This document shows positions 17,849 to 26,420 of a DNA stretch of 36,762 nt, in pieces. Numbering within the stretch: the stretch's first letter is position 1; every line of letters begins with the position of its first letter. The notes under the pieces were generated by a model, which saw only the letters and a program-made list of their open reading frames with translations, did not search any database and was not told the DNA's origin. The DNA is from PLOWO2-12-38-17 sp963709355 (GTDB lineage Bacteria; Planctomycetota; Brocadiia; Brocadiales; Brocadiaceae). The stretch lies in contig CAVPVY010000003.1 of NCBI GenBank assembly GCA_963709355.1, positions 1-36,762 of the forward strand, written 5' to 3'. The position numbers were made by a program, and so were the translations under genes.

Positions 17849-19259
17849 TAACGACCGTCGGTGAACATACCTAATGTCTAGACGTATTGCTTCATCATAG
17901 TTGAGTTGGTCTGTTCTCAGTATTTTCGTACAATCCTACAAATCCGGGAGTTGCAAAGAAACGTTCTCTATACCAGAGAGGACAGTTCTTCCATTTGATT
18001 AGAAATTGCAGGTCGTGGCCCGATAAGACTTAATTCCCCAATTAGCACATTGATCAACTGTGGTAATTTATCGATACGCAGTTTGCGCATTATAGTACCA
18101 AATGGTATTAAACGTAGTTCATCATTTGTACTGGCCATTGTTATACCCACTCCTTTTTGCTTCTGTCGTATAAGTTTGAAATAAGTATACTCATCTCGTA
18201 ATGGTTTTCTGGCCTGCCTGTGCGTAAGGAACGCACGCAGACAGGTAAAATCCGGTATAAAATTGAGCGAGTAAGTCCTCGGCTTTTGTCCGGGGATACC
18301 TTTCAGGTTTGGTTTCAGCCCGCGGCCTGTCAGCCGTTGCAAGCCCCCGTCAGTACCGGCACGGGCGGGCGATACTCATGCTGGCGGGGACGGAAAGAAA
18401 ACCAAATCGATTTTAGTATAAACAGCGTTCTTGCCACTATTTATCCGTATTATTTTTATTTATCTTCTCCGTTCGAAATCTCCACAGTGTTAATCTTTTA
18501 CCTAAATACCCTAACCTCTCCTCTTTTATGAAGACAGGTCCTCCGGGAGACAAAATCTTGATAACCAGAGATATCAAAAGGAATAGAGGTAATAATATTA
18601 CAAGACCTAAAAGAGAACCGGTTATGTCCAGCACACGTTTCCATGCCGGAGTTCCATACTTAAATGACAAGGGGATTTTAATGTTATGTCTTAAGTTGTT
18701 CGGATTTTGTTCATTATGGTGTATTGATACAGCCTCAGATGCTCGCCTCTTTTCTTTCCCTGAATAAAAAATTGATCTTTCTGAATTGTTTTTATCATTT
18801 TTTTTTATGATTCCATTAAAATGTTGTTTACGGAGACTTCCGTTCTTGTGATAAATGTCTTGCCAATTGTCCGGATATTCATATACGGTAAATGTAATTG
18901 GTTGTCTGATTGGAAGAAGCCTTATGACGAATATCTTCAGCGAAACTCAACGCACTTTGTCTGTCAGTGCAACAGAGGATTACACCGATATTTTGTTTAT
19001 GAAACAATCCAACCTCATCACATAAACGTGTCTGTCGGTTATGCAGTATTCTCACAAGTTTTTCGATGGCTTCCTGACTTTTTTCCTCAACTTCAAAGAT
19101 AACAAGAGAAAATTTATGTCCGTTCCGGTCACAGCGGATTCGTTCCCGCAGAAGAATCTGTTCAAATGTTTTTTCTGAATGGATGTCGGTTTGTAACTTC
19201 TTCTGGTGTTTTTTGTAAAAATTTTTTCCTCTTTTCCAGTACCAGAGTAACTTTAACAT
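17765..19259 (-). pseudogene. Sugar transferase with GGDEF-like N-terminus, broken by frameshifts and a MITE-like insertion
   Basis: Reading from 19259: an N-terminal roughly 120-residue domain (LLRERIRCDRNGHKFSLVIF, DEVGLFHKQNIGVIL, ALSFAEDI) looks like a degenerate GGDEF-type domain. A polar linker follows after a frame change near 18880 (TVYEYPDNWQDIYHKNG), then AWKRVLDITGSLLGL, SPGGPVFIKEERLG and LTLWRFRT (to 18437). A 231-bp element at 18188-18418 interrupts the coding sequence. After it come YFKLIRQKQKG, IPFGTIMRKLRIDKLPQLIN, GELSLIGPRPAI, then, across two more indels, CPLWYRERFFATPGFVGLY and NYDEAIRLDIRYVHRRSLL, ending in LTSKDAY. It would be the initiating undecaprenyl-phosphate sugar-1-phosphate transferase. 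It is very probably inactive as sequenced. Confidence 0.78.
18188..18418. mobile_element. MITE-like element, copy A (TA-flanked, inside sugar transferase gene)
   Basis: The left terminus TATACTCATCTCGTAATGGT..TTTC (18186-18209) and the right terminus GAAA..CCAAATCGATTTTAGTATA (18397-18420) form imperfect terminal inverted repeats, with TA at both outer ends (18186-18187 and 18419-18420). The interior shares AAAATTGAGCGAGTA with copy B and also contains two GC-rich palindromic blocks, one being CCTGCCTGTGCGT paired with ACGCACGCAGACAGG around 18213-18245. There is no transposase. It splits the sugar transferase between its linker-side and catalytic halves. Confidence 0.65.
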
Positions 19260-19630
19260 GGTTAATCCTGTTTTGTTTCTAATGAGTACGTTAAACAGCC
19301 GTTACTTGTAAAGTTCAAAGCGTCAGCTAAGTGATAGTAAAAGCACACCCCTTGAAATGCTAAATACCTACCTAGCTGGAAGGGACGAAGATTAAAGCTG
19401 TTCTTAGAACATAAAACGACATAGAGTTTAAAAGCATTATCCCCACGAAAGAACGAAAAACTTAAGTGCAGCATGAGCCTAAAGCATTTAAGTTATTAAG
19501 AAGTACAGAGAGTTAACATAAATGACTGAAGACTGCCCGATCAATTGGAGTCAACGGGTGGCTGCCAATAGCTCGAAGAACGGGCGGGCAACAACATCCA
19601 TATTTAATGATTCTAACCATTTTGAAAAAG
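19260..19630. other. Gap between kinase and sugar transferase, possible structured leader
   Basis: 371 bases without a convincing gene; the longest minus-strand frame has no recognisable content. TGCCCG (19534-19539) can pair with CGGGCA (19585-19590) around a 45-base loop, so the transcribed leader may fold. It does not match a riboswitch class that I recognise. Confidence 0.35.
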
Positions 19631-20660
19631 CTAGTAATAGTGATGGTAATAAGAATGCTTTTGGATATCACTTTCATTCATAATACATCCTATAATCCTG
19701 CAATCGTGAAGTGCCTCGACAGCTCGTTTTGCTATACTTTTCTTTGTAATTTTACAATTGACAACCAGAACAACTCCATCCGATAGAGGAGCTAAAACTG
19801 ATGTATCAGGGAAGGAAAGAATTGGCGGAGTATCAATAATCACATAATCGTAATTTTCTTTCAAATGGGAAACTAACTGTTTTTTTCCCCCAGATTCTAA
19901 AAGCTCACAGACATTAGGAATTTTGCTGCCTGCGGGTATTACATTTAATCCCGGTATTATTCCATTATAAGAACAATTTTCAATTTCCACTTCCCCGCCA
20001 AGATAATCAGAAAGTCCTTTATCAGGGACAAAACCAAGCAATTTATGAATCGAGGGTTTTCTGAAGTCACAATCTACAAGAACTACTCTGGCATTATTTT
20101 TACATAATGAAATTGCGATGTTCACTGCCGTTATGCTCTTTCCCTCCTTCTGAGCAGCACTGGTAATTACTAAGACCTTGCACCTGTCAATTTTCAACAT
20201 CTTCTTCAGTGATACCTGCAGATGGCGAAAATGTACCATTACAGGCCCTTCCCACGTTTGCTTGCCAAGAAAGTCATAATACGATACGATATGCTCGTTT
20301 ACATATCCTGTTTTCTGATCTTTCCTGAGCTCTTTTCCTTTCGTGTTAGAGCTATTCTTAACATCAAATGAACTACTATTTATATTGCCGGTTATCGTCT
20401 CATAATCTTTGTGAAATTTTTTTTTCTTTTTTTTCAACTGCGTATGTGATGTTTCGTTCACGTTTACTCAACTTTGAATCACTTTTATTCTTACGGTCTT
20501 TTTTCGTTGAAGGATTATGTAAGGATTCATCTTTCGTGCTGTTTTGTGAAACACTATTGTCAGAATTTGTTGACCCAGCTATAGCAGAATTTGATTCATA
20601 CTCTCTTTTTTTCTCTAATTCCTGTTTGTTTTTATCTAATGCTTTTTCAATTCTGGACAT
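19631..20660 (-). pseudogene. Exopolysaccharide tyrosine autokinase (CpsD/XrtA-type), one frameshift
   Basis: Start at 20660 with MSRIEKALDKNKQE, the usual opening of XrtA-locus tyrosine kinases (TIGR03018 type). A low-complexity polar linker follows, then a frame break in the A-rich run near 20417-20440 (KKEKK against KKKKKKF). After it the BY-kinase domain is whole: Walker A in SAAQKEGKSITAVN, Walker A' in VVLVDCDFRKPS, Walker B in YDYVIIDTPPIL, and a tyrosine-rich tail HSYYHHYY. The kinase works with the chain-length determinant and cycles through tyrosine phosphorylation to control polymer length. A single homopolymer indel separates the two parts; an intact gene of about 343 codons is plausible. 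Confidence 0.9.
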
Positions 20661-20838
20661 CGTGATGTATGATTCGAACGTTCAAAGTTTAATGGAGAAT
20701 TTAGAATTTAGAATTTAGAATAATGGAATATAGGTTCAAGGATTCTGATATCGAAGAAGCCAGAGATTAAGCTGAAAGCTCGAAGCTCAAGGCTCAAAGG
20801 GCGAAGATTAAAGCAATAAGAGGTCAAAGATTAGAGCT

Positions 20839-21020
20839 CCCCGGTTAAATATACTCATCTGATAATGGTTTTCGGTAAATCCGGAATAAAATTGAGCGAG
20901 TATAACTGCAACCAAGATTTGGTTTCCAGTAAAACCGAAAACCAAATCGGTTTTAGTATAATCAACGAATTTAACGGGGCAGGCCCCAGTGAAATTAAGT
21001 ATATTTTTCACGGGGCAGGC
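20839..21020. repeat. Hairpin repeat module, double, split by MITE copy B
   Basis: First hairpin: CCCCGGTTAAA...GAATTTAACGGGG, with the arms 20839-20850 and 20969-20979 separated by the MITE. Second hairpin: CCCCAGTGAAATT...TTTCACGGGG (20984-21015). Each ends in CAGGC. The arms differ between the two (GTTAAAT with ATTTAAC, GTGAAA with TTTCAC) yet keep pairing. Confidence 0.72.
20852..20958. mobile_element. MITE-like element, copy B (TA-flanked, inside hairpin repeat)
   Basis: TACTCATCTGATAATGGTT..TTC at the left and GAAA..CCAAATCGGTTTTAGTA at the right are imperfect terminal inverted repeats, flanked by TA on both sides (20850-20851 and 20959-20960). Intact copies of the host repeat elsewhere (for example 31155-31186) read GTTAAATAATATACGAATTT at the same place, an apparent empty site with one TA. 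Length 107 bp, no coding capacity. Confidence 0.68.
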
Positions 21021-21237
21021 AAAGATTAAAGCGTAAATAGCTCAAAGGGCTAAGCTGAAGGCTCAAAGGGTAAAATGCTAAAAGCAAGAAGCTGAAAGCA
21101 ATATGAGCTCAAAGCTCAAAGCTGAAAGATCAAAGGTAAAGATATAAACTCAAGGATCAAAGGGTAAAAAACAAACAGTAAAAGTGAAAAGGTGAAAAAC
21201 TGTGAAGCATGAAACTAAACCTGTTAGATCCTTATAT

Positions 21238-22051
21238 TTAGTCGTTTATAAGCCCGCTAATTGCCTCTTTAACGATATTTTCATCCAATGTTTTTTTCCC
21301 CTCCACATATCCTGCCAATAAAGCTTCGTCACAGACAATGTTTATGAGACGTGGTATACCATTCGAATATGCATATATTTCCTGACACGCCTCTTTCGTA
21401 AAAACAGGCAACCCATTTGTAGCCAGCTACCTTTAACCGATGTGTTATATATTCTTCTGATTCCTCCTGACTCAACGGATTTAGATGGCAGGCTACCGCT
21501 ATCCTCTGTTTCAGTTGCTTAAACTGTTGTAACGAAAAGGTCTCTCTTAACTCCGGCTGGCCAACGAAGACTATTTGAATAAGTTTGTGCTTTTCCGTTT
21601 CAAGATTGGAAAGCATGCGTATTTCTTCAAGTACCGGTATCTCAATATTTTGTGCTTCATCAAAAATTATAACGACAGGAGTATTCTGTTTTATCTGATC
21701 CTTGAGGAAATTTTGAAATTTGTTCAATAAGACATCCTTTGAATCGTCAGTCTCAGGATCAATAATCGAAAATTGATTAAGAATCATTCTCAGAAGTTGT
21801 TCGAATGTAGCCTTGGGGTTTACAATAAAGGCTGCCTTTAAATTATTCTTTTTTTTCTCCAATATACTCTTCAATATGGTAGTTTTACCGCTTCCTATCT
21901 CTCCGGTGAGCTGAATAATTCCTTTCCTTCCCTCCAGGCCATATGTCAAATAGGCCATTGCCTTTTTGTGTGACTTGCTTAAATACAGGTATGCAGGATC
22001 AGGTGTCAGGTTAAATGGATTCTCACCTAATCCATAGAAATTCATGTACAT
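21238..22051 (-). pseudogene. XrtA-locus AAA ATPase (ExeA/TIGR03015-like), one frameshift
   Basis: Start chosen at 22051 (MYMNFYGLGENPFNLTPDP), the usual family opening, with AAAGGA about 10 bases upstream; the longer frame adds only 7 residues. Walker A is LTGEIGSGKTTILKS (about residue 45), Walker B VVIIFDEAQN (about 130), then RMLSNLETEKHKLIQIVFVG and RIAVACHLNPLSQEES. Near 21415 the frame shifts by one base; the other frame gives LPVFTKEACQEIYAYSNGIP, RLINIVCDEALLAGY and EAISGLIND, ending at 21238. The family is an MSHA/ExeA-like ATPase of unknown precise role in exosortase loci, thought to act with export or assembly. About 270 residues when repaired. Confidence 0.9.
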
Positions 22052-22079
22052 AGAAATTAGTCCTTTTCTCAAAGCGAAT

Positions 22080-22399
22080 ACAAATATATATTATGAATTT
22101 ATGATTTAATTTGAATGACAGAAGTCCAGAGTCGTGTCATGAATCAGAATAATAACAATAGAAAATCAAATATAAGAAGACAAAGTCCCAGCTAAATAGT
22201 CTTCGAATTTAACGGGACAGTCCCCAGTTAAATAATGTACGTGTTTAACGGGGCAGGCAAAGCGTCAAAGCAATATAGCTCATGGCTGAAGGCTAAAAAA
22301 TCAAACCAATATGAAGCTGAAAGCAGAAAGCTGAAAGCTCAAGGCTGCAAAGATTAAAGGTCAACATGGTCAATATGAATAACATGCATTACATTTTCA
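22080..22399. repeat. Heptamer field with hairpin repeats
   Basis: The gap between the ATPase and the chain-length determinant. Two hairpin repeats lie at 22185-22258: GTCCCAGCTAAAT paired with ATTTAACGGGAC, then CCCCAGTTAAAT with GTTTAACGGGG. Purine-rich heptamers (AGCTGAA AGCAGAA AGCTGAA AGCTCAA, about 22315-22342) follow. In the first hairpin the outer arm is GTCCC/GGGAC in place of CCCC/GGGG, again keeping pairing. Confidence 0.7.
22185..22258. repeat. Hairpin repeat pair (second site)
   Basis: GTCCC-A-GCTAAAT with ATTTAAC-GGGAC (22185-22218), and CCCC-A-GTTAAAT with GTTTAAC-GGGG (22222-22253), the latter followed by CAGGC. The outer arm change CCCC to GTCCC is matched on the other side. 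Confidence 0.7.
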
Positions 22400-23921
22400 T
22401 CAGGTTAATCCGTTCTTAATCTGTTGTATCATATCTTTTTTTGTCACGATCGTTGGAATCATTCCCAGAATAGGAATATTTAAATATTCCTGTACATCTT
22501 CTTTCGTCCTGAATCTGGGGTCAATTATTTCCAAACCGTAGATCAAACCGATTCCCAGGCCGGCACCCATGATAACTCCCATGGCCATTATCTTTAACTT
22601 TTTCCCTTTTATGGGCTCATAAGAGATTCTCGGAAATTCAACAATTTTAAATGGGTTACTCTTTGAGTCAAGAGAGACCTCTTTCAGAAGTTCTGCCTTG
22701 GATTTTTGAATGAGACGCTGTTCATAGAGTGTTTTGTTAATATCATAAGCCATCTGTAAATCAAAAAGCTTCTGTTTCAGTTCCGGAATATTTTTAACAG
22801 AAGGTGTAAAGCCGGCAATTGCACTTTCCAGCTCTATTTGACGACCCTGCAACGATTTTAATTCAAGCCGTAAATCAAACTCTTTTTGCATAATAGTTTC
22901 AAATCTTGGATTATTTACAATTTTTTCCTCTGTGATGACTTTTTCTGATTCCTTATCTAAAAGTTCTCTTAGATGGCTAAGCTCTTTTTCCTTCTGTTGT
23001 ATGCTTGGATGTTCATCAAAATACTTTGAATGCAGCAACGTAATTTCAACTTCCAGGTTGTTGACATTATCATTTAATGATTGCAATGCCGGATTAGGTA
23101 CCTGTATTACCTCACCGGTAATAGTTTTCGTTTCATTTTTTTTGCTCTCGGCTAGGAATTTAAGCTTCTCCTCCAGGGCTTTTATTTGCCTGTCAACCTC
23201 TACCTTTTCGTTCTTAACAGCATAATACTGAGGTAAAACACTGTTATCTTCACCCGGCAGATCATTAATATGTTCCTCTTCGAACTCGCGAAACTTTTTC
23301 TCTGATTCGTTAAGTTCCATTTTAAGTCGTTTTAAGTCTGATTCGATAAACTCCAGGGTTTCCTCTGCTTCACCTCGTGATGATTTTAGACGACTTTTCC
23401 ATAAAATTTGTAACTAAACCGTTTACAATCAAAAAATTCTTTTCAGGATTTATTCCCTGTATAAGACAGTTCGATAAATTCACTTCCCTTTGTTCTTAAG
23501 TTGAGATCTTTAATTATCTCTCTGTACATTTTTTCCAAATCCGCTGTAGTCATCATCCGGTAATTCTTTATCGAGTTCAGCTTCCTTGATCACTTGAGTG
23601 ACAGATTCCCAGGAAAATATTCTCTCCCTGACAGCCTGCAGAACCTGCCTGGCATCTAAATTTCGCATTACGCTCAGACAACACGTTAGTGAGCACTTTT
23701 GAGTCCTCTACAATCAATACACATTTCGATTCAAAGAGGTCCGGTATTTTAGAGGCATAAAAAACACCTCCTGCAGTAAACAGTATAAAAGGAATAATAA
23801 AAAACCACTTGCGTCTTAAAAACAGTTGTAAGTACTTTTGTATATCTATTTGTGTGTTTTTATTGCTCCATAATTTAATGATCACTTTCAGCAGGATCGA
23901 TACAGGAATTGGTAAAGTCAC
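22400..23921 (-). pseudogene. Polysaccharide chain-length determinant (Wzz family, XrtA-type), several frameshifts
   Basis: Start near 23921, with an N-terminal IDIQKYLQLFLRRKWFFIIP helix and the beginning of the periplasmic Wzz domain (LFESKCVLIVEDSKVLTNVL). A T-run indel near 23665 and about three or four more between 23540 and 23340 scramble the middle; other frames there give DARQVLQAVRERIFSW, REIIKDLNLRTKG, NFLIVNGLVTNFMEKS and GEAEETLEFIESDLKRLK. From 23320 the frame is clean: a long coiled coil, then the second membrane helix (MAMGVIMGAGLGIGLIYG) and DPRFRTKEDVQEYLNIPILG. Total length is about 507 residues, normal for TIGR03007-type proteins. It sets polymer length together with the tyrosine kinase. 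Confidence 0.9.
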
Positions 23922-24420
23922 TAATTTATGAATTTACTGAATTACGACTTGATGAAGGCACAGATTTCAGTGAGAAGCAATTCAGGAGCAGAAGTGCAGA
24001 AGTCAGAAGTCAGAATTGAGAATTATAAGAATAGAATATATAATTTAAAGTATAAGTATTGAATGTAGCAAATAATATAGAATAAAAAGCTAAAAGCTGA
24101 AGGTCGAAAAGATGAAAGCAAAAAATAGTCAAAGATCAAAGCTCAAAGCGTCTGAAACGATATAAGCGGTCGAAAGCATTCTAAAGGTAAACAAAGCATA
24201 AAAGCTGAAAGCAGATATAAGGTCAAAGCTGAAATATGGCTCAAAGGTTGAAAGTCTAAAGCTGGCTAAAATTAAAGCAATAAATCGCGGATAATGGCTG
24301 GGGCAATTATGCATAAACACTCAGAGTAGTTGATTGAAGCGTTATGAGGCTGCAAAGGCTCAAAGGGAAAAACAAAAAAGTGAAAAGGCAAAAATATGAT
24401 AGAGGAAACAAATAATTATT
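23922..24420. repeat. Heptamer-derived purine-rich gap
   Basis: Degenerate words such as AAAGCTGAAGGTC, CAAAGCTCAAAGCG, GGTCAAAGCTGAAAT and AGGCTGCAAAGGCTCAAAGG fill about 24080-24385. GAAGTCAGAAGTCAGAATTG near 24000 is a short direct repeat. No gene is seen. Confidence 0.6.
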
Positions 24421-24689
24421 GACACATGCATCTATAGCTCCGCCTTCTCAGTTACATTGGAATATCAATTCCAACTGTCGGTAACATCCGCTTAAAGCCA
24501 GCTTTTCTCTTGCTATAGCCGAATTAAATCCGGCAAATATAGCTTTAAATCTCATCGTACATCCTTGTACTTGTAAAGACACATTTTCATTGTGTCTTCA
24601 GATCATAAAGTCTTTAACTCGCAACTCAGAAATGGCACACATGAACCACGTCTGGTAAATAGTGGAATTTTTCTGGATACGTATTGCTT
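24421..24689. other. Gap with hairpin and a 35-codon frame
   Basis: AAGACACA (24576 on) pairs with TGTGTCTT (to about 24599) around a short AT loop. Just downstream on the minus strand a 35-codon frame (24555 to 24448) opens MRFKAIFAGFNSAIAREKLA with AAGGATG before its ATG. I do not recognise it; it may be chance or a leader peptide. Confidence 0.3.
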
Positions 24690-25436
24690 TTAAATATTCT
24701 TTTGCATTTGCACATAATCCCTGATCATCTCATTCTGGTTTTGTTTCATATTCTCAAAACATACTCCTGCGTAATGCTCTTCGTTTACGCCGGTCTCCCA
24801 GACACATTCTCCATCAGTTTCAATAAGTTTTGAACTACCGTTTAAGCTGAAAGTAATGTTAAAGAGTTCCTTACCAACTATTTCAATTGCATTTACACTC
24901 TCTTCTTTCTTTTTATTCAGGGCATTAATTTGACTTATCAGGACACCACCTTCACTCAGGTTCTCAATAACTGCCTTATAAGTAATGTCGCCATTATGAG
25001 ATGAGCGTCTTTTAAACTCTGTAGGTAAAGAAGTTTTAACCCTTTGAAAGCATCTCCTTTTGATATCGTTCCTGAGAGTTTTCTTTCCTTCAAGAATTTC
25101 CTTTTCAAACAGCAAAACTGCCTCATCCGGATTCTGACAATTGTATAACTTAATAGTGTCTTCTTTCCCTGATATCTTGAGCAGGTTTTGCATCTCTACC
25201 CCAGCATTGAATAACATGATACGCATACCACGGTTTATAAAATTTTCCAATACATTGAGACCTAATCCATCAGCTTTTTTCATATGTTTCAGATTTATTA
25301 TCTTGGAACACCTGCCTTCATCCATAGATGAATACAAGTAATCTTCAAGCTGTACGGCACCTCTCCCCGTTAATTCACCATTTATCTCAATGATCTCAAT
25401 ATCCGGGTGGTTATTGGAATACGTTGAAATCTTCAT
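24690..25436 (-). CDS. STAS domain + PilZ domain protein
   Basis: A 248-residue cytoplasmic protein. Residues 1-115 look like a STAS/anti-anti-sigma domain (IEIIEINGELTGRGAVQLED, KIINLKHMKKADGLGLNVLE, MRIMLFNAGVEMQNLLKISG), but the usual phosphorylatable Ser is not evident at the ADGLGL loop. Residues about 128-240 look like PilZ: RRCFQRVKTSLPTEF gives an R-x3-R-like start, VIENLSEGGVLIS the (D/N)xSxxG motif, and DGECVWETG...YAGVCFENM the closing strands. PilZ domains bind cyclic di-GMP, so the protein may tie second-messenger level to polysaccharide production. It lies at the head of the locus, upstream of the Wzz gene. Confidence 0.8.
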   Translation of the reverse strand: MKISTYSNNHPDIEIIEINGELTGRGAVQLEDYLYSSMDEGRCSKIINLKHMKKADGLGLNVLENFINRGMRIMLFNAGVEMQNLLKISGKEDTIKLYNCQNPDEAVLLFEKEILEGKKTLRNDIKRRCFQRVKTSLPTEFKRRSSHNGDITYKAVIENLSEGGVLISQINALNKKKEESVNAIEIVGKELFNITFSLNGSSKLIETDGECVWETGVNEEHYAGVCFENMKQNQNEMIRDYVQMQKNI

Positions 25437-25709
25437 TTTTAGATTTATTTAGTTTCTTTAGTGCTGAGTGCTGTGGTGTAATCACAAAAAACATACCAAT
25501 AGAAAAAAAATAATGAGATTCTTCGTAAGTATCTATTTTTAAATGCATGAGAGTGCAGAGCGTCTGGCATGATGTTCAGACAGATTGCGATCAAAACGTT
25601 CGGTTTCGAACACTTTTTTTTAAGAGACTTGCCAACTTTTTGTTAAACCTCCTATAGTGTAATTAGATAGAAAAATGTTTGGTAGCGGACACTGAGCGTT
25701 CGGATTCGG
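25437..25709. other. Gap upstream of STAS-PilZ gene, contains hairpin
   Basis: No gene is seen. It holds the GTTCG/CGAAC hairpin described separately and a similar GCGTTCGGATTCGGACGG word near 25697. A promoter for the polysaccharide locus could lie here, but I cannot point to one. Confidence 0.35.
25598..25620 (+). terminator. Hairpin followed by T tract, terminator-like
   Basis: GTTCG-GTTT-CGAAC (25598-25611) followed by AC and a run of nine T. The stem is only 5 bp with an internal tetraloop, and no plus-strand gene precedes it, so function is uncertain. Confidence 0.3.
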
Positions 25710-26085
25710 ACGGTTTATGTGAAAAAGCAATATGAGCTCAAAGCAAGAGAAGCTCCCCAGTTAAATAAGCTCAAAGTTGAAAGGTCAAGGGTGAAAGGGC
25801 AAAGCGTAAAGGGGAAAGATATAAGCTCAAAGCTCAAAGGCAAAAACAAAAAAAGCGAAAAGGTGAATTGGGAAATGGATTTAACCTGGACATGTTGGTA
25901 AAGAATTTTAGATTTACGATTTACGATTTACGATTCGTTTATTAATGTTTAAATTTTATTGAAGTCAGAGAGCTGAATTCAGAATAGTATCTGATATAAA
26001 GACCATTCCATAGGGGTAAAAAGCACAAAGGGATAAGAGCTGAAAGCTCATGGTTGATGGCAAAAATGTTCAAAGCTGAAAGGTC
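25710..26085. repeat. Heptamer field, half hairpin repeat and copy A of a long duplicate
   Basis: Contains a half hairpin repeat (CCCCAGTTAAATAAG, about 25755-25769), heptamers (AAAGGTCAAGGGTGAAAGGG) and, at about 25845-26020, a segment also found at 30880-31155 (GGAAATGGATTTAACCTGGA, AGAATAGTATCTGAT, AAGACCATTCCATAGGGGTA). No real gene; the plus-strand frame here is repeat sequence. Confidence 0.65.
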
Positions 26086-26420
26086 AAAGGTCGAGGGAGG
26101 AGCAGCAAGATGCAGGGAGGAAGAAGGGAGGAGGAAAGGGGGGGAAGGAGGAGCAGATAGATGCAGGGAGGAGGAAGATAGGAGGAGGATGCAGGGAGGA
26201 AGGAGGAGGGGGGAGGGGGGGAGGAGGCAAAGGATTAAGGCAATTTAGGTTCAAGGCCAAAAAAAAAAAAAGGGAAAGGTGGAAGGATAATGGGGGAGGG
26301 GGAGGGGTTTAGGGCAAAGGGGGAAAGGAGGAAAGGAGATAAGCGCTGAAAGGGGAAGGAAAAAGGGGGGCGGAGGTAGAAGATAGAAGCAGGAAGCGGG
26401 GGGATGGTAGTAATAGGTGG
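26086..26420. repeat. Purine-only, G-run-rich tract
   Basis: The plus strand is almost all G and A with repeated GGGAGGAGGAAG-like words and G runs of 3 to 7 bases (for example near 26140, 26205-26222 and 26290-26300). It looks like an eroded and expanded heptamer field. It could form G-quadruplex or triplex DNA, and it is a likely place for assembly error. Confidence 0.6.

Larger units (their letters stand above)
20661..21237. repeat. Heptamer field with embedded hairpin repeat and MITE
   Basis: The gap between kinase and ATPase. Purine-rich 7-bp words (GCTCAAA GCTCAAA GCTGAAA GATCAAA near 21113-21140, and AAGCTCGAAGCTCAAGGCTC near 20777) flank a hairpin module (20839-21020) carrying a MITE-like element. 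No gene is seen. Confidence 0.68.

Noticed and set aside
19262..19474. 70-codon minus frame upstream of the sugar transferase
   Set aside because: No recognisable motif, unusual composition, and the real gene starts at 19259 after it.
19534..19590. Possible cyclic di-GMP riboswitch in the gap before the sugar transferase
   Set aside because: A stem can be drawn, but the conserved GEMM sequence elements are not present.
25719..25901. Plus-strand 60-codon frame rich in K, S and E
   Set aside because: It translates heptamer words (AAAGCTC, GGTCAAGG) and lacks a ribosome site.
26054..26248. Plus-strand 64-codon frame rich in E, G and R
   Set aside because: It is a translation of the purine-only heptamer-derived tract, with no protein-like composition.
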